From NCBI RefSeq assembly GCF_003788635.1, contig NZ_AYKH01000001.1, forward strand, positions 248,001-312,000: DNA of 64,000 nucleotides, given 5' to 3'. The stretch comes from Salinisphaera orenii subsp. orenii MK-B5 (GTDB lineage: Bacteria > Pseudomonadota > Gammaproteobacteria > Nevskiales > Salinisphaeraceae). The position numbers and the translations under genes are program-made. This document shows positions 61,371-64,000 of this stretch, piece by piece; position 1 is the stretch's first letter, and each line of letters opens with the position of its first letter. The notes under the pieces were generated by a model that did no database searches, was not told where the DNA came from, and saw only the letters and a program-made list of their open reading frames with translations.

Positions 61371-62651
61371 TCAGTAGCCGAACAGGCGCGGCAACCCGGT
61401 CGTCAGAATCGGCACATAGGTGATCAGCGCGAGCACGACGAGCTGCATGAGGATGAAGGGCGTGATCTCGCGAATGAGCTCCTCGATCTTCACGCGCCCG
61501 ATGGCTGCACCGATGAACAGGCCCGAGCCCACTGGCGGCGTGTTCATGCCCACGATCAAATTCACGCAGAACACGACGCCGAAGTGGATCGGGTCGATGC
61601 CGTAGCTGTGGGCGATGGGGGCGAAGATCGGCCCGAAGATGAGAATCGCCGGGTACAGGTCGATGACCAGCCCGATCGCGAGCAGCGTGATGTTCAGGAT
61701 GAGCAGGAACACCAGCGGATTGTCAGTGAGCCCCTGGAACGCCGCCGCGATATCGGCGGGCACGCCCTGGGTCGACAGCACGTAGGAGAACAGGCTGCTG
61801 GTGGCCAGCAGCAGGAACATGATCGAGCTGGTCTTGGAGGCATTGAAGAACAGCCTTGGCAGCACGCGCAGCTTCAGCGTGCGCATGCCCAGGCCGATCA
61901 ACAGCGCATAGGCGGCCGCCACCGCCGCGGCCTCGGTCGCCGTATAGACGCCGGTGACGACGCCGAAGGCGATCAGCGCCGGCATCACCAGCACGATCAA
62001 GCTCTTGCGCGTGATCGTGAACGCCTGACGCGCGCTGTAGGAAAATTCGCGCTTGGGATAGTTGCGGCGCGTGCTGATGACGTGATTCATGACCATCAGC
62101 GCGGCCGCGGTCAGCAGCCCCGGCACCAGCCCGGCGATGAACAGCCCGCCGATGGAGATGTTGCCCACCGCCAGCGCGTAGATCACGAAGGTCAGGCTGG
62201 GCGGGATGATGGGGCCGATCGCCGACGAGGCCACGGTGACGGCGGTCGAATAGGCCCGCCCGTAGCCGTTCTCGGACATGGCCGGGATCATCACCGAACC
62301 GATCGCCGTGGTGTCCGCGGTCGCCGAGCCGGTGATGCCGGAAAAGAAGATGCTGCCGCCGATATTGGTATGGCCGAGGCCGCCGCGCATGCGGCCGACG
62401 AACAGATCGGCGAAGTTCGTCAGCGACTTGGTCATGCCCGAATGCAGCATGAGATCGCCGGCCAGAACGAACATCGGAATGGCGACCAGCAGATAGGAGT
62501 TCACGCCCGCGAACATGTAGTGCGAAGCGACCACCACCGACTCCCCGGAAAGGAGAATGGCGAGCATCGACGCCACGCCGATGGCGAACGCCACCGGCAT
62601 GCCGAGCACCAGCAGTAGGGCGAACGCCCCGAGCAGCGCGGCTACGATCAT
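61371..62651 (-). CDS. TRAP transporter large membrane subunit DctM
   Basis: A 426-residue protein with about 12 helices and TRAP-DctM features: LVAIPMFVLAGDLM, HTNIGGSIFFSGITGSATAD and IPPSLTFVIYA. Together with DctQ and the binding protein it imports organic anions using the sodium gradient. Its ATG overlaps the DctQ stop (ATGA), giving coupled translation. Substrate not evident. Confidence 0.94.
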   Translation of the reverse strand: MIVAALLGAFALLLVLGMPVAFAIGVASMLAILLSGESVVVASHYMFAGVNSYLLVAIPMFVLAGDLMLHSGMTKSLTNFADLFVGRMRGGLGHTNIGGSIFFSGITGSATADTTAIGSVMIPAMSENGYGRAYSTAVTVASSAIGPIIPPSLTFVIYALAVGNISIGGLFIAGLVPGLLTAAALMVMNHVISTRRNYPKREFSYSARQAFTITRKSLIVLVMPALIAFGVVTGVYTATEAAAVAAAYALLIGLGMRTLKLRVLPRLFFNASKTSSIMFLLLATSSLFSYVLSTQGVPADIAAAFQGLTDNPLVFLLILNITLLAIGLVIDLYPAILIFGPIFAPIAHSYGIDPIHFGVVFCVNLIVGMNTPPVGSGLFIGAAIGRVKIEELIREITPFILMQLVVLALITYVPILTTGLPRLFGY

Positions 62652-63124
62652 GCCGCACGCTCCCGCGCAAAGCAGCGCACCACGAGCACGAGCGAAAACA
62701 GCGCATACAGCAGTGCGCTGATCGGAATCGCACCGTAGGGGATGGCCTTCGAAATACCGAGCGCGCCGGTATCGAAACGTGCCAGCAACGACATCTCCTG
62801 CCAGCCGCCGTATACCAGACAGCCCAGAAAGCCGAGGATGAGCAACTGGATGAACAGTGTGTTCGCCTGCGCCCAGCGCCCGGAAAACCGGTCCGACAGG
62901 ATCTGAATACCGGTGTGTTCGTTGTTGCGAAAAGCGAACGCGCCGCCGATCATCAGGCCCCAGATCATTAGAAAGCGCGCGGCTTCCTCCGGCCACGGCA
63001 GCGCGTTGTCGAGCACGAAGCGAAACCACACCTGCACGCAGATCACGATCAGGATCGCGAGCATGCTCAGCGCCACCAGTGCCTTGATCGCACGGTCGAG
63101 CCCTCTAAGGATACGCGCAGCCAC
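62648..63124 (-). CDS. TRAP transporter small membrane subunit DctQ
   Basis: A 158-residue, four-helix protein with the DctQ motif LPWPEEAARFLMIWGLMIG. GTG at 63124 sits behind AAGGGGG; longer in-frame starts lack a ribosome site. It lies between the binding protein (174 bases upstream) and DctM (overlap). Confidence 0.92.
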   Translation of the reverse strand: MAARILRGLDRAIKALVALSMLAILIVICVQVWFRFVLDNALPWPEEAARFLMIWGLMIGGAFAFRNNEHTGIQILSDRFSGRWAQANTLFIQLLILGFLGCLVYGGWQEMSLLARFDTGALGISKAIPYGAIPISALLYALFSLVLVVRCFARERAA

Positions 63125-63298
63125 GGCTACCCCCTTGAAACGTACGGTTGAACCATGCCGCTCCGCCCGGCCGGGCGGGATCGAGCACGGCACTCGCGCA
63201 ACGCCGAGCCGACGCCGCGCGTGTTGCTGGCGAGCCGCCACGCCGCTGGCGCCCGATGCCCGGCATCGAAGGCCAGCGGCCCGGTCAGCTCCGTTCGG

Positions 63299-64000
63299 TC
63301 AGTCCGATTCGATGCGCTCGACCGCGTTGAACACCGCCTCGACGTTGTCCTCGCCGGAGGTCTCCTTGAGCCAGGGCGTGACCTGCTCCTGCGCCTTGGC
63401 CTTGAACTTCGCGCGTTCCTCGGCCGGCAGCGGGTAGATCTCGACGCCTTCTTCGCGCAGCGTGTCGAGCGCCTGCACCCGGTTCCGATAGCTGGCTATC
63501 CCGAACTCCACGTTCGCCGCCAGCTCCGCGCCCTGCTTGACCACCTGCTGCAGGTCGTCCGGCAGCGACTGGTAGAAGTCCTCGTTGACGAGATACATGT
63601 TGGCCACGCCCATGCTCTGGTCGAGCGTGACGTGCTTGGCGACCTCGTAGTACTTCTGATCGACCATGATGCTGGGCGTATGGCCCAGGCCGTCGATCAC
63701 GCCGGTGCGGATCGAGGTATAGATCTCCGCCCAGGACACTGGCGTGGCCGAGGCGCCGAGCGCGTCCCAGGTCTTGATCGTGATCTGGCTGTTGGGCAGC
63801 GTGCGCAGCTTCAAGCCCTGCATGTCGTCAACGGTCTTGATCGCACGCTTCTTGTTGATGAAGTCGTAGAAACCATAGGGTGCAACAGCCAGCGCACGCA
63901 CGCCCATGTCCTCGGCCATGGCATCGTTGAGATCGGCGAAGGTATCGCTTTCGAAGAACGCCTTCATCGACAGTTCGTCGCGAAACAGATACGGGCTGAA
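63299..64000 (-). CDS. TRAP transporter periplasmic binding protein DctP (C-terminal 233 residues)
   Basis: The 5' end lies beyond the window. Family features include the solute-binding Arg motif LKLRTLPNSQITIKTWDALG, PVSWAEIYTSIRTGVIDG and a conserved VEIYPLPAEERAKFKA tail. It captures the substrate in the periplasm and hands it to DctQ/DctM. DMSP, acrylate or another carboxylate is possible given the downstream dddL; ligand type cannot be deduced. Confidence 0.92.
   Translation of the reverse strand, partial: FSPYLFRDELSMKAFFESDTFADLNDAMAEDMGVRALAVAPYGFYDFINKKRAIKTVDDMQGLKLRTLPNSQITIKTWDALGASATPVSWAEIYTSIRTGVIDGLGHTPSIMVDQKYYEVAKHVTLDQSMGVANMYLVNEDFYQSLPDDLQQVVKQGAELAANVEFGIASYRNRVQALDTLREEGVEIYPLPAEERAKFKAKAQEQVTPWLKETSGEDNVEAVFNAVERIESD

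Noticed and set aside
61137-62618. 493-codon plus-strand frame opposite dctM
   Set aside because: Composition (Arg, His, Asp, Gln) is that of the complement of a membrane protein gene; shadow.
1-64000. CRISPR array, integrase, prophage or rRNA
   Set aside because: No regularly spaced direct repeats, no integrase or phage structural motifs and no rRNA sequence were seen anywhere in the window.

Overview
The window is GC-rich chromosomal DNA from a gammaproteobacterium. The gene set (RecBCD, ModE, SelO, YchJ-like protein, BCCT and TRAP uptake systems, a DddL-type DMSP lyase, several c-di-GMP enzymes) suits a marine or halophilic member such as Salinisphaera or a relative. That placement is inferred from gene content and composition, not from a marker-gene comparison.

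Layout. 1-10 kb: the 5' end of an EAL-domain gene, a frameshifted MOSC gene, a Pat-like acyl-CoA-synthetase/GNAT fusion, a CDF cation transporter, tRNA-Arg(CCU) with a strong terminator, the molybdate regulator modE, two tandem paralogous secreted proteins built from a short LxxxLxxYN-type repeat, a lipoprotein and an outer-membrane beta-barrel protein. 10-23 kb: a recC - EEP-family gene - recB - recD locus on the plus strand. A 1,201-bp IS5-like element sits between recB and recD, inserted exactly inside a palindromic repeat whose second copy lies 0.7 kb upstream. 23.2-26.7 kb: a visibly AT-rich two-gene island with a GHKL (MutL/MORC/Hsp90-type) ATPase and an SPPY DNA methyltransferase; this is the best candidate for a little-described defence system. 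27-34.5 kb: a ferritin-like fatty acid desaturase, an ECF sigma/anti-sigma pair, an FMN-binding split-barrel protein, SelO, an HSL-type hydrolase and the lipocalin Blc. 34.5-48 kb: an AbgT transporter, a YchJ-like protein, a diguanylate cyclase, an HD hydrolase, a DUF2795 protein, two MFS carriers flanking a decayed LysE gene, a DeaD-type helicase and conserved unknowns. 48-64 kb: a secreted protein with an IPTL/PEP-CTERM-like tail, a GT2 glycosyltransferase and sulfotransferase, a BCCT carrier, two overlapping tiny basic proteins, a GAF-EAL protein, two diguanylate cyclases, and a minus-strand TRAP transporter (dctP-dctQ-dctM) followed by dddL.

Genes that may work together: RecBCD for double-strand break repair; the GHKL ATPase with its methyltransferase; the ECF sigma with its overlapping anti-sigma; BCCT, TRAP and DddL in osmolyte/DMSP uptake and cleavage; and five c-di-GMP proteins, two of them cyclases sharing an aligned, gap-free membrane sensor.

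Limits: all domain calls are by eye from motifs, and no similarity search was possible. Many high-GC antisense reading frames were judged to be shadows and left out.
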